Positions 1-10,194 of a DNA stretch of 64,000 nt are shown in pieces. The position numbers and the translations under genes were made by a program. The DNA lies in contig JAMPIQ010000001.1 in the NCBI GenBank assembly GCA_024699855.1, positions 62,001 through 126,000 on the forward strand, in the 5' to 3' direction. The notes below the pieces were generated by a model. It was not told the origin of the DNA. It was given only the letters and a program-made list of their open reading frames with translations, and did not search any database. How positions within the stretch are numbered: the stretch's first letter is position 1; every line of letters starts with the position of its first letter. This stretch comes from Aphelenchoides besseyi (lineage: Eukaryota; Nematoda; Chromadorea; Rhabditida; Aphelenchoididae).

Positions 1-285
1 TTCATCAAGTGATAGTTCGAAAATACGCCAAAAGGCTTCGTGTGCTGTCAAATATCGTATTTCTACGTATTTTTAATTTAATCGTGAACAACTTCGTCTT
101 TTCCATTCACAGAAATAACAATTCGCGCACAATCCTGTCCTTTATATACGTATTTATATAAATACTTAACGCTTTTGACAGGCGCACGAATTTCAACATT
201 AATGTAGGCCGAATACTTCATACTCAAATACTTATTGTAAGGTACAACCCAAAGCCTTTCCAAATCTTCTCGTTGTCTACTTTTC
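1..285 (-). pseudogene. Helitron Rep-domain fragment
   Basis: The translation between about 263 and 78 contains VVPYNKYLSMKYSAYINVEI and then KSVKYLYKYVYKGQDCA. These are recognisable Helitron replication-initiator (helicase-like domain) motifs that normally precede a PIF1-type helicase. The frame stops after EVVHD, but another frame continues with YLTAHEAFWRIFELSLDE to the window edge, so a small frameshift separates the two parts. In this copy EAFWRIF is in frame, whereas copy 2 has two extra T there. It is a relic, not an expressed gene. Confidence 0.7.
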
Positions 286-1253
286 CTAATGGAATCTCGT
301 TCTTTTCCATCTTCCTGTTATTCTTGCGTCAAATTCGAACTTTTTTTGAGTTCTATCTCGTTCAGCTCTTAAACTTCGATCCAGAGTCAACATAGCACTT
401 TTTCGTTTACGCGTGGTGTTACCTTGATTTAACGAATTATCAATAGGATCATTCTGGTTTGCATTCAAAACTTCATCACGTATAATACGCAAAGCTGATT
501 TTCTCCAGTTGTTGACTTCAATCTGACGGAACTTCAATGAGTGTCCATCTAGCAAACGTTCAGCAAACATGCAAATAGCTGGTCCGCAACTATGGTCATT
601 TTTCTGTTGATAGTATTCAAGTCGATTTATCAAATTGAACTGCATTTTATTGATTTGCAAATAACTCTTGACCTGTTTAATGAACTCTTGCTGATCATTA
701 CTTAAACTACCACCCATTGAATCGTAAAAATCACAATTACCTTCAGTATTCACAACCGCTAAGGTCCAATGATTTTCTCGAACAAAAATTGGGAAAAAAC
801 ACTTTGCTCCAAGATTGCTTGAACTCCGGACAAAAAATTGATTGCCAATTGTTTTGAATTCCTGTTTTCTCTCTTCAAACTGCAGTCTCAACAATCATGA
901 TCTGAGGATCAATTTTCGACAATTGATGAATTAAGTAGCACATAATGATGTCATTGTTTAACCAACTTTCCCTGCCACTAAAATTTTGCTAGGCATTCAA
1001 GGTCATCCTCCGTGAGTTGTTCAATTCTTATTCTGTGCAAGTTACTTATTTCGCTGATTGCGTCCACTTCCATAAGAGAATCATCATTGTTAAAAGCAAA
1101 TTGATAGTCAACGACGTGGTTTAATTGTTTATTAGCGTTCAGATTCACAACTTGAAAAATCGATTCGTTGACAGAGCCGAGGCTCACATTTAATAACTTC
1201 CCATCCAAATTTGTCTCTCCATCGTTCAAAATGGCCGTTTCGGAGTCCAACAT
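286..1253 (-). pseudogene. C48 (Ulp1-like) cysteine peptidase of the Helitron
   Basis: The part from 894 to 286 shows the Ulp1/SENP catalytic pattern: His in ENHWTLAVV, Asp in CDFYDSMGG, and Cys in NDHSCGPAICMF. The upstream part (1253-978) contains an acidic N-terminal region and the leader EDDLECLAKF. A T-run insertion near 980 creates a stop there, and a further shift near 893, present in both copies, separates the N-terminal part from the catalytic part. Ulp1-type peptidases are known passengers of some eukaryotic rolling-circle elements, where their role is unclear. Because of the frame breaks I treat it as a pseudogene, although homopolymer sequencing error could mimic some breaks. Confidence 0.65.
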
Positions 1254-1830
1254 CGGCGATAATGCGCCTAATTTCTTGTTGCTTTTAGATGATCTCGGCT
1301 ACTTTTACCTTTTAAGAATCCAACATCTTTTGACGACATTCAAAACCGAACAAAAACCTAAAGAAGATAACATTGAAAGCAATTGTCTTTAAAAGATAAC
1401 ATCAACTTACATCAACACAGATTGTGCTCAACGAGCAATCGACAACACAACGAATAAAATTTCCAAAATGAGAAAGGCTCTATTGAGCAATCCAAAAAAA
1501 TTTGCATACGCAATATTCAAATTTCATTTACTTTATCGACTACCTCATCTCTTTGCACAGAAACATTTTCAGTGGCCCAATTTTCAATTCGCGGAACCTG
1601 CGCAAAACGCTGATCATTTCAAAAAAAAGTACATCAAAATCCGTTCACACGCTTCTGATATCTCACCGGAGCGGACACACATGCCCCTCTTATAGCAAAA
1701 ACGATAGCAAAAAGGATAAAAACAAACTCAAAATACCTGGTTTGTTTTTAAATGAAGAAAAATCGTCCCGCAAAACCACAGAGTTTTCTTTTCGTTGCAT
1801 GTTGGTTGATCGCATTCCGAATTTTGGTTG

Positions 1831-2636
1831 CTACCTGTCTCGGAAGACATCGTCTTGCAATCTAAAGCAAATAAGAAAGAAAATTTCACCAAAAACGACG
1901 AAATTACCTATACAAAAGTGCGTTGGAGAATGCTTTTTGATGTGTTCCGTGATTGCCAACCATCGTCGTGTTTCTCCCGTGGTCAATCGCACCGTTTCGG
2001 AACAATAGCGACAAATAAAAGAAGTTGTTTCTTTGTGAGCATCTTTGAAGTGATTCATGAAAAAGGACTTGCAATTTATCCGATTGTCAGACGCGCCTTT
2101 CCATCCAAAATTGGCAACCGGACACAGTCCTTCGGTTTCGTACTTTCTTCAATAAATAGTGTACACTGTATGTTGTGCAATAAGGCAAAACGAACCGAAT
2201 AGGAGCAAAACCGTCAATCCGAGGGACGGTCCATGATTCCAAAAGCCAGTTATTCTCGTCGTTGACAGTTGATTTGACATCGATGATAGCTGTCGGTCCG
2301 ATTTTTTCAGACTGAAAAAACAAAATGCATTACGAACAAAATCGAAAACCAATACCGTTTGTTTGAATACACTCAATTTGGAAAGAAATTCTGTCATCTT
2401 GTGAAGCTAAATGCCTTCGTGGAAACGTCGTTTTTTTCAATTTTTCGATATTCCCCCTGATTGTATGCAAGTTTCTTTTTGTAAGGCTTTGCACATGGGT
2501 GTTTGCTGTTGTTCGCGAGACGTGCGAGTGTAATTTCTAGCTGGCGGATTCGAAGAGAAGTGAACACATTCGCTTTCTTTCCTTCCTGGGATTGTTTAAG
2601 AATCACTGAAAGCAAACAACACTGAAAAATTGGCAA
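1831..2636 (-). pseudogene. possible zinc-finger gene remnant
   Basis: Several minus-strand frames look coding but do not join cleanly. 2636-2394 encodes a lysine-rich stretch. 2397-2149 begins MTEFLSKLSVFKQT and has a GT donor and TTTTTTCAG acceptor before SEKIGPTAIIDVKST. 2160-1831 contains HFKDAHKETTSF, then ICRYCSETV and ITEHIKKH, a C2H2-like Cys-Cys-His-His spacing. At least one frame change is needed between them. I do not recognise the family. It may belong to a decayed transposon or to the same truncated gene as the next entry. Low certainty. Confidence 0.25.
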
Positions 2637-2645
2637 AAAGAAATG

Positions 2646-3100
2646 CTAACCAATTTTAGTCGCAAGTCGTTTAATCTCATCCGCATCCGTGTCTTCTTTG
2701 GTCTTATCCGTGAATTCCGATTTTGTTTGATAGCACTGTTCGATCTTTTTAGCCTCTAACTCCACAGCTCGTTGGAAGAGGGATTCGCAAAAGTCTCGAG
2801 ATGGCGATCCACTTTCGATGATGTCCACAAAGTGTACCACTCGATTTTCGATTGAGTGTAAAGTTGGGGCCCGAGTTTCGGCGCTTTGAAAGGCAGCCAA
2901 CGACTGTAGAAAATTACAATGAAAACCTATAATTAGGTCGCATTTCCTTTTTTCTTTGATCAGATTCACTTACTGTTCAGATAAACAAGCGCAGCGTTAG
3001 ACTTCCAATTTGGTTCCGAAACCAAGCGCTCGAATAGACCTTGTTTTGTTCCATTCGGATGGTGGCTGACATATCTGATTCCTTCCTCGAGCGCAAACCC
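2646..3100 (-). pseudogene. unassigned truncated gene, two exons
   Basis: An exon at about 3100-2976 encodes GFALEEGIRYVSHHPNG and then LFERLVSEPNWKSNAALVYL. It is preceded by a TTTTCATTTAG acceptor and followed by GTAAGT. A second exon at about 2905-2646 encodes SLAAFQSAETRAPTLHSIEN onward and ends in a stop. The phases of the two exons do not fit (1 versus 0), and no upstream exon is found because the CLN3 pseudogene begins within 60 bp on the other strand. This looks like the 3' end of a gene cut off at a rearrangement breakpoint. Family not recognised. Confidence 0.35.
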
Positions 3101-3154
3101 CTAAATGAAAAAGATAAGGCGGGTTCATTTATTAATAACTAACCTTTCGTCATA

Positions 3155-5012
3155 ATGTTATCAGCGGCTGTTGACATTATCAACCAACACGGCACTTTAG
3201 CTCCACAAACCAATGTAACTGACAGAACTCTTGTGTTCAATGTAATTTTTACCTTTACAAGCGACAACTAAGCTGTTTAAATTTAGACACAATTCGAAAG
3301 TCAACATTTTGCTTGTGGAGCGTCCATTGGTCCACTTCTTCTCGCTGATATCGTTCCATTGTTTTTGGTAAAATGTACATTACCGTTCTTTATGCACAGA
3401 CTTTCATTTGGGTGAGCTCAGAAAACTAGTTTCAAATAAATGAACTGCAGATTTCAACACATTATGGCCGTCTTAATGCAAACGTTGTCTTACCTAATTG
3501 TTGCATATTCTGAGAATATAACAACAAGTTTGGTGGGCATTGTATTGGCGTCGATAGAAAGTGGGATCGGTGAAGTTTGTTACTTGGCTTTGGCTTCTCA
3601 CTACAACAGACATACGATTTCGTCTTGGTCTTCCGGCACTGGTGGAGCAGGTATATTAGGAGCGCTGGTTTATGCGTTTCTTACTGAGAAGAATTTGGCA
3701 AATTTCACTATTAAAGAAACACTTCTATCACTGCTTGTTGTTCCAGTTTTGTTTTTCATAACGTGAGTTCGCCGTCTTCTTGAATGCAAATAAGTTTCTT
3801 TAGTTATTTTGTCATTTTATCTCCATCTCCGACCGTTTATCCGATTATGAAACTAAGCAAACCATCGACTTGGTTTATACTTGACGTTGAGAAATCCAAA
3901 CTTCCAGATTCTCGCAAAAGCTCATCATCCGAAAATTCGAATTGTTATGGTCGAGACGGTCCTTACCTTCGTTCTGCTAATAGCGTAGTTAGTGTCGATA
4001 TGATTGGCATTGATTCAACAATACGTACTCCTTCCACTTTTACTCATCGAGTTTGTTTAATGGTAGTTAGCTGATTTCTGATAAAATTTTAACTTTCACA
4101 GTTTTTAGCCGCTTTTAAAGTATATGATTTCGTTGTGTTTCATTTACTACTTTCAATATCTTATCAGCCAGGGATTATCTCAATTTGCTGTCTTTCCCAG
4201 CGATCGGAGTTTTAATCTCGACGTTAAAAGCTGATATCGGTAAGTCGAATTTTACATTAAAATAAGACAAACTTGTTTAGATGGTATCAGGTACGTTTAT
4301 GTTATTTTGGACTGTCTCGTCAAATTTTGACCATTTGATTATTTTTTCTTAAATAAATGAGTTTACAAATAACTTTTTTATTGGAATGTTCAGTTCAAAA
4401 GGTTTCAGGTTGTTTCTCAACTTGGAATTTTCTTCACACGTTCGTCAGTTTCGTTTGTTCAGCTGCCCGTTTGTGTTCTAATCCTTTTGCCATTTCTACA
4501 AGTAAGTTCGAGTCTTGAAAACATGGTGGCTAGCTAGATTATGTAACGTCAGGTTTTAAAGCTGTGGAGACGCGTTTTGATTAGTTTACAGCGCGGTACA
4601 TGCTGCAGATTTTGGGGTTATTTTACCGTTGGAATTCCTGTAATTATACCTCGGCCAATCTCTCGAACGTGCAAAACACGAAGATTTTAAAGTTCACTTT
4701 TTAGTTTTCAAATGCTGCAGCTTTCTTCTTTAATGTTCTTTACCAGTTTATACCGAACATTGTGGTTACGTGGATTCTAATGTAGATTCAAGGGCTTATT
4801 GCTGGAGCCTCGTATGCGAATTCATTTTACAACATTCACAGAGAAGTGAGCACTTAAAAAATTTCGATACGTACACGAATGTTTAGGTTGATCCCGACGT
4901 TAAAGAGTTCTCTTTGTCTATAACGTCGGCCAGCAAGGCAATTGGAATTGCTGCTGCTGGTTTCTCTTCGATTCCACTACAACAGTTTATTTGTGGTTTC
5001 AAAAGGTCTTGA
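3155..5012 (+). pseudogene. CLN3 (battenin) pseudogene
   Basis: Exons can be followed by homology to the intact copy at 34200-38369: 3155-3241 (MLSAAVDII), 3287-3411 (GPLLLADIVPLF), 3451-3762 (SSGTGGAGILGALVYAF), 3804 to about 4062, then a stretch from about 4108 (KYMISLCFIYYFQYL), RWYQ, QLGIFFTRSSVSF, FIPNIVV and a C-terminus ending at 5012. CLN3 is a multi-pass lysosomal membrane protein. Two in-frame stops interrupt otherwise conserved sequence: TGA at 4232-4234 where the intact copy has Gln, and TAG at 4783-4785. The first exon and the GLxNN exon are missing or scrambled upstream of 3155. The exon 3451-3762 covers what three exons encode in the intact copy, so intron positions differ. It is presumably non-functional. 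Confidence 0.8.
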
Positions 5013-5483
5013 AGCGTTGAAATCTAGCACTGTTCATTGTACAGAATGCATTACTTCAATTAACAGAAGTCTTATGAAGTTGTTGATTTGTAAATAAAAC
5101 AAATTCATTTAAAAATTCGAGCTTATCGATGGTATCCGGTATTTGCGTATTTGGTTTTGAGTCCAATTGACCGCTTCGATAAAGGAAAAGAACAATCAAG
5201 GATTTTCTTGTTGTTGGAAACAAAGAACCACGCGTGCACATGAACGCAATAATTGAACAATTAAGAAACCCCACGGAAATGCACGCTACGATGAACATTC
5301 AAAGACTCATGTAGGTCTATGGCGCCGATGAACAAACGCTGCAAATCGCGTTCAAATCTCTAGTGTTAAGGTCGGTTGACACGGAGAATGAGTGCGCTGA
5401 ACACCCGCTAGACTGTGGAAATGTTGTTGATTAGGTGGATGTTCAGGTTGTCCTGCGGTTATCATTGGAACAAACCCACCCAT
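5013..5483. other. intergenic, no gene seen
   Basis: Between the CLN3 pseudogene and the promoter of the cysteine-rich gene I see only short chance reading frames and AT-rich sequence. Confidence 0.5.
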
Positions 5484-6911
5484 TTTCAGCACAAAGAGAA
5501 CTGTTTATAAGCTGAGTCGAGCTCAAGCAAAGTCATCAGTTGAGTTCAATCACTCAAACAGCTCTCCGTTGCTTCTCTTTTATCGCATCGACTTTCGACG
5601 ATGGTCAAGATCCTCTTTCTCACGGCGCTGGTTGTCACTTCGATTGGCGTCGTCTCTCCTTGTGCTCCACCGACATTGCAACAACAGTACATGTCGGGCA
5701 CCGTACCACAAACCAACATTCCGGCCGGAGTACCCGAACACTACATTCGTCAGTACCAACAACTTCATCGCGACAATCGTAAGTTCTGATCCTTTCGATC
5801 GATGCTCATGTCTTTCATTTTCAGCGTGTGTTCAATGTGATGCGATCGTCGCTCAATCCTCATGCTCCAACCATTGGCACAATTCTCAATTCTCGTGTCC
5901 AACTCCGAGAATCGCGTACGGACTCAATGGTCAATGCGGTCAAGCAACAATCACCTGTGCGCCAGACCAATCCACTGGACACCCAATGATGGTCGTCGCT
6001 CTTCTCGACAACTCGGATGGACGTTTTGGGTAAGAATAGACTAAGAATACATCACTAAAAGTTGTCTGTTCAGACAAAACGCTCAAGTCTATGCTCCGAT
6101 CAGCAGTTTGGGCAACGGGCCGCGCAGTCTCGCAACAAGGCTGCACAATGGAAAGCACGTGGTCTCGTCAATCGATGGACAACTTCCGTTTGGCTCAACC
6201 GTTGACCGTCCAATGTGCTCATCAAGTCGATGGATATGTCATGCCACCAAATGCCGAGCGTTATCGCTCATTTCAACAGTCGACTCAACCTGCTCCTCAA
6301 TCGACTTATCGTGCTCCGCAACCACAAGCTTACGTTGCGCCTCAACCAATCATTCACGAAGTTCAACCGCTCAATATGTTGAGACTTCTCAAAATGCTGA
6401 TGGAGTTGTTGTCGATGAGGATGTACGAGTCGAAATAATTGGAACGACTTTGATTCCGATCGTCAAAGAGCGCGTCGTTCAAAACGTCATCAAGGAAATC
6501 CACAACTACCCAATTCAAAAGAAGCGCATCATTAAGACCAAGCACATCTCAAAGCCAACTGAAGAACATCGCGAATACATCGAACGTGTTCCAGCAACTC
6601 GTATCGTTCCGACTTTCGAAGAACGACGTGCAACTCAAGTCATCCGCGGAACAACTCTCGTCCCGATGGTCGAAGAAATCGAAGTCACCGAAATGCTGCC
6701 AGAAGTCACTGAAGCTCCAGCTGTTGTCCATCGTCCTACTTACCGACGTGTTGTTCGTCCAGTGGCCGTCGTTAAAAACTCAGCTTACGAAACCGTACCG
6801 GAACAAACATCATCGATCCAGGAAACTCGTGCTGAACAAGGATATGGAAAAAACCAACCACAACAAACTAGTTACGGTGAAAACTCGGCACCGAATGGAT
6901 ACGAACAATCT
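5484..6911 (+). repeat. duplicated block 1a (pair of 41306-42732)
   Basis: This 1.43-kb stretch matches the reverse complement of 41306-42732 almost perfectly. It covers promoter, 5' UTR, two introns and about two thirds of the coding sequence. Two single-base differences stand out: an extra G at about 6117-6119 and a missing G at about 6369. The match starts at CATTTTCAGCACAAAG and ends abruptly after the codons for NGYEQS. Such near-identity in introns points to recent duplication or gene conversion. Confidence 0.9.
5504..5510 (+). promoter_or_regulatory. TATA box of the cysteine-rich gene
   Basis: TTTATAA lies about 95 bp before the start codon at 5601, followed by a GAG/CTC-rich leader. 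The same motif occurs at 42702-42708 before the second copy. Confidence 0.5.
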
Positions 6912-6986
6912 CAACCATCATCTGCTGGTTATCAATTTGATAATAACATGCGACCGCAACAAACTTACACTGTGCGACATGCGTAA
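5601..6986 (+). CDS. secreted cysteine-rich (C6-like) protein, short copy
   Basis: Three exons (5601-5778, 5825-6029, 6074-6986) give 431 residues. The start is the first ATG after the TATA box and begins a clear signal peptide (MVKILFLTALVVTSIG). Exon 2 has regularly spaced cysteines (CVQCD, SCSNHW, FSC, GQCGQATITC), resembling the nematode C6-type extracellular domain. The second half carries IVKERVVQNVIKEIHNYPIQ and a proline-rich VVHRPTYRRVVRPVAV segment. Relative to the copy at 40305-42611, one base is gained near 6118 and one lost near 6369, so about 83 residues are read in another frame. The frame stays open and the last domain cysteines are replaced. After residue NGYEQS it ends in a different 26-residue tail instead of a 300-residue tail. 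It may be functional, altered, or affected by two sequence errors. Function unknown; probably cuticle or secreted matrix. Confidence 0.7.
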
Positions 6987-7368
6987 TCTCAGCTGTCTTA
7001 CTCCTCAACTGAAATCTCATGTTGTTACAAGTTTTGCATTGATTGTTTTCTTACAAAAGTAAATTTTTATATGTTAATCATCGAATCGGAATTCAAATTT
7101 CGCTCAAGGTTTTCGGACTCTCGACTCATCTCTTCATTTTGATGAGCGTTATCGGAGAGATTTGTTCGCGATAAAAACCGATGGTCTCTTTTGGCGATTG
7201 AAATGTTTCGGAATTTCGATTTGCGGAATATGCGATTTGTATCGGCCGACTGCAAACCGCCTATCAGATCTTTCCGTAATAAACTTGCGAATCGGAGTTT
7301 AGTTGAAGTTTGCAGGAATTCGATTGACGTGTTTTGCCCTTTCAATTTCTCAATTGACTTCGTTTTCA

Positions 7369-8092
7369 ATGACGTTAAAGTTCGTTTCTACATTTACAAT
7401 TCATTTGTTGTTTGTAAGTGTTCTGTTTGCCTGTTCACCGCCGTTAAAAAGCTTTCAAGCCGCTCATCCAGAAAAGCGTAAGTAATAATGAAGATCCGTC
7501 TAATAAATAGGCTTTTAGCGTGTCTTCAATGCAACGAAATCCAAGTAGTCAAAAGCTGTAACAGCGATTTCCACAACAAAAAGTACAAGTGTATTAAGCC
7601 GGCAATCGCTTACTCTCTTTCACCAAGTGGTCAATGTGCTCAAGCTCAAATTAGCTGTGCTTCTTCGACATTTCCTCTCGTTCAACAGTCTGTTATGGTC
7701 GTTGGAAAAGTAAATGCGAATACAAAGTAAGGTTGTAGATGTTTGCTCTTTACTACTTCCATTTCAGCAACGATTCGAACGCTTACTCGCCCATTAGTTC
7801 GATCTCATCAAACAGCATGCTCTTGACGTTGATTTGCAACAGCGAAAGCCAATGGATAATGAAGTCGCGCGATGATAACGATCTTGCTCAACCACTGACC
7901 GTTCAATGTGCTTTCAATGCCCCAAATTTCAAGTTGCCGACATTGATGGACCTTGAAGTTTTTGAAGAGAAACCAAAGGCCAATGAAACGCCGAAGAAAT
8001 CGAAAAAGAAGAAAGACAAGAAATCCAAGAAACTAGTGACTGAAGAATCGGTGAACCAAACCACGACCATTCAACCAGAGCAAAAAGAATAA
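7369..8092 (+). CDS. secreted cysteine-rich (C6-like) paralog
   Basis: Three exons (7369-7477, 7519-7726, 7768-8092) sum to 642 nt, 213 residues, in phase throughout. The N-terminus MTLKFVSTFTIHLLFVSVLF is a signal peptide. Exon 2 (CLQCNEIQVVKSC, YKC, GQCAQAQISC) and exon 3 (LICNSESQW, LAQPLTVQC) match the cysteine pattern and intron positions of the 5601 gene, so it is a diverged paralog downstream in the same orientation. It lacks the proline/glutamine-rich tail and ends instead in a lysine-rich segment (KKSKKKKDKKSKK) and a threonine-rich end. Two AATAAA signals follow (8139-8164). Likely extracellular; the role is not known. Confidence 0.75.
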
Positions 8093-8138
8093 CATGTGTT
8101 TCGTATTTATGCGGTTTATTGGCTTTGATGTTAAGAAT

Positions 8139-8164
8139 AATAAAACATTTTCAATGAAATAAAT
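8139..8164 (+). terminator. polyadenylation signals of the 7369 gene
   Basis: AATAAA occurs at about 8139 and again at about 8159, 50-70 bp after the stop and just before the convergent 3' end of the zinc-finger gene at 8191. Confidence 0.5.
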
Positions 8165-8190
8165 GATGGCTGAAAAAGTGCCAAAACAAA

Positions 8191-9719
8191 TCAGTTCAAT
8201 GCAATGATCTCCATTTCATCCAATTTTACGTCTTTTGTATTAGTGGACGTGGTTTTTTCTAAAACTTCAGACGGGACCGTAGATCCTTTCGTTCGATCAG
8301 CCGGACAAGCAACTTGACTTGTTGAGTGTTTGAGTTCTTGAGTTTGATTCGACTTCATATTTTCGTCTTCATTCACGGTACTCGTGCTGATGGTTGCAGA
8401 AATGGCAGCAGAATGACTTTTTAAATGAACTCGATAATTGTCTTTGCGTGAAATATTGTGTCCACAAATGTTGCAAGTGAACTTCTTCTCAACGGAATGC
8501 ACCGTAGATTGATGTCGACGAATTGTCGATTGGTCAGCAAAACTTCTTCCACAAGTTGAGCACTAAAATCAAAAGACTGGAAAAGGAGTTCGAGAAACTT
8601 ACTTTAAACGGTCGTTCTTTCGTATGAGTGCGAACATGCGATTTCAAGTAATGTTTGCGTCCTTTTTTACCACAAAACTCGCAGGCATATACACGATGAG
8701 TGTGAGTTTTAATGTGCGAAACCAAATCAAAGATGTTTGCATCGGGACAAGCCAAACATTGTCTTTTAGCGTCGTCAACATGCTCATTGATAAAATGACG
8801 ACTCAATTCATTGGAGTCCTGAATTGGAACAGAGACCTTTTCACAAACAGCGCACAACAAATACGAAGCAATTCCAAGCAAAAGTTCTTGGTTCGAAGTC
8901 GAAGTGTTTCCGATGCGTAGATCCGGACTGGCAGAAGTCGACTTGTCGGCTATTGAATCGGGAAGATTTGAATCCTCTTCTTCATCGTTTTGTACCTCGT
9001 CATCTATTGACGAGCTAACTGGAACGGACAAGCTGTCCGACGATGAAATCAAACGTATTGTTTTGTCTACAGTTCGTTTAACCAGTGAACTTGTTTCTTC
9101 CAACGATTTCAATTGGGTTTGCAAAAGACGATTTTCCGCTCGCAATTGATTCACTTCGTTTCTTTCTGTTGCTAACTCGTTCTGCAAAAAATTAGGAATG
9201 TTGGAAACGAACAACCTACTTGACATTGTGTTAACAGCATTCTCAGATGCAAACTTTGTTCTACTGGCGATGCCCGAGTTATGATAGACGAAAACCAACG
9301 CAATTCGGGATGCGTATCCACATTAATTGCTCTCACTGATAGAATTAATCGAACATCATTTAACATAACTAAATCCATAATTGAACTAAACTAGTAGATT
9401 AGTGTAAGCGCATATTTACCGTTTACTTCGTGTCCAAAACCAATTCGTGCAAACGTTGAGAAAACTCATTTGTTTCTTTCACGTATTTTGTGCAATCTGC
9501 TGCCGGCAACACAGTTGTAAAAAAACCGGAAGAATCGTCGAATGCAGTTGAGATCCTATAGCATAAGGCTCCACTATCATTAACGACCGTTTCGAATCGA
9601 AGTGTCACCGGGAATGTGGATCTAAAGCAGACGATCCCAAAAGAAGTGACTACAGAAATTCACATGAATCCAAAGTTTGCTGTTCTTTTTTCCGTCCAAA
9701 ATGCGTGCTGAACTTCCAT
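8191..9719 (-). CDS. C2H2 zinc-finger protein
   Basis: Five exons (9719-9664, 9621-9427, 9385-9220, 9181-8603, 8562-8191) sum to 1368 nt, 455 residues, with all phases closing. The start MEVQHAFWTEKR was chosen because it is the first ATG in the frame that joins the following exons. Residues 1-140 form an unassigned N-terminal domain, followed by a heptad-rich coiled coil (ERNEVNQLRAENRLLQTQL) and an acidic Ser-rich linker. The C-terminal half has zinc-finger units: CAVCEKV...HFINEH, CLAC...HIKTH, CEFCGKK...HVRTH, CSTCGRS...HQSTVH and CNICGHN...HLKSH. It is probably a nuclear DNA-binding dimer. It converges on the 7369 gene, with about 100 bp between the two stops. No lesion seen. Confidence 0.8.
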
Positions 9720-10194
9720 TCGACACCGAAAAGAAAACTAAGACCACTAATATAAAGCTAACGTTTAACGAACTAGAGACTAATAATCACACTTTCCCCG
9801 ACCTTTTAAGCATCGAATTTTCTTGCCATTGGATGAGTGAAATGAGCGTTAACGGGTGTTATCAGTTTTTGTCTTTGTACCTCCGATTCGATCAGCCCCA
9901 CGTCAACAAACTTGGCGAAAGGCAAACAATTGAGTCAGTTCATTTTCTTGCGAGATTCCCACAGAATTCATGTTAACAATAACAGTCGAAATATGCCCGC
10001 CAAACCAGCCGACTCAGCGGCACACAAGCAAGTAAACCACACAGTAAACTCACTACAATCATCTAAGCTTTCAACAACCACAACAACGATACCGACGGTA
10101 TGTATATTCAAAGACCAGACGCCGCGTTTCCGGGCGTCGAAACCAGTGAGCTCGAAGTTCTATTCTTCAGATTTCTTACTGTTCTTAAGATTGA
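9720..10194. other. intergenic, no gene seen
   Basis: This is the region upstream of the zinc-finger gene. Open stretches on the plus strand (up to about 110 codons) show no recognisable domain or splice structure. I regard it as promoter and spacer. Confidence 0.4.

Larger units (their letters stand above)
1..1697 (-). mobile_element. Helitron copy 1 (3' part outside the window)
   Basis: Reading on the minus strand, this segment matches 14308 to about 16003 on the plus strand almost base for base, and the match stops sharply next to the shared TAAGAGGGGC. It carries a C48/Ulp1-type peptidase region followed by a Helitron Rep-domain segment. The left window edge cuts it before the helicase C-terminus and 3' hairpin that are seen in copy 2. 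A 5' TC start typical of Helitrons is not visible at the shared boundary, so the 5' end may be truncated or atypical. Differences between the copies are mostly single bases in homopolymer runs. Confidence 0.75.

Noticed and set aside
1468..1695. Plus-strand frame identical in both Helitron copies
   Set aside because: It lies antisense to the Helitron reading direction and is explained by duplication of the element.
4232..4785. Alternative genetic code or stop readthrough in the CLN3 relic and recombinase
   Set aside because: All three stop codons appear in the broken frames, while intact genes in the window end normally at TAA, TGA or TAG. Point mutation is simpler.
5580..5768. Antisense frames over the cysteine-rich genes (also 41481-41945)
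   Set aside because: Shadows of the spliced genes; no start context, domain or splice signals of their own.
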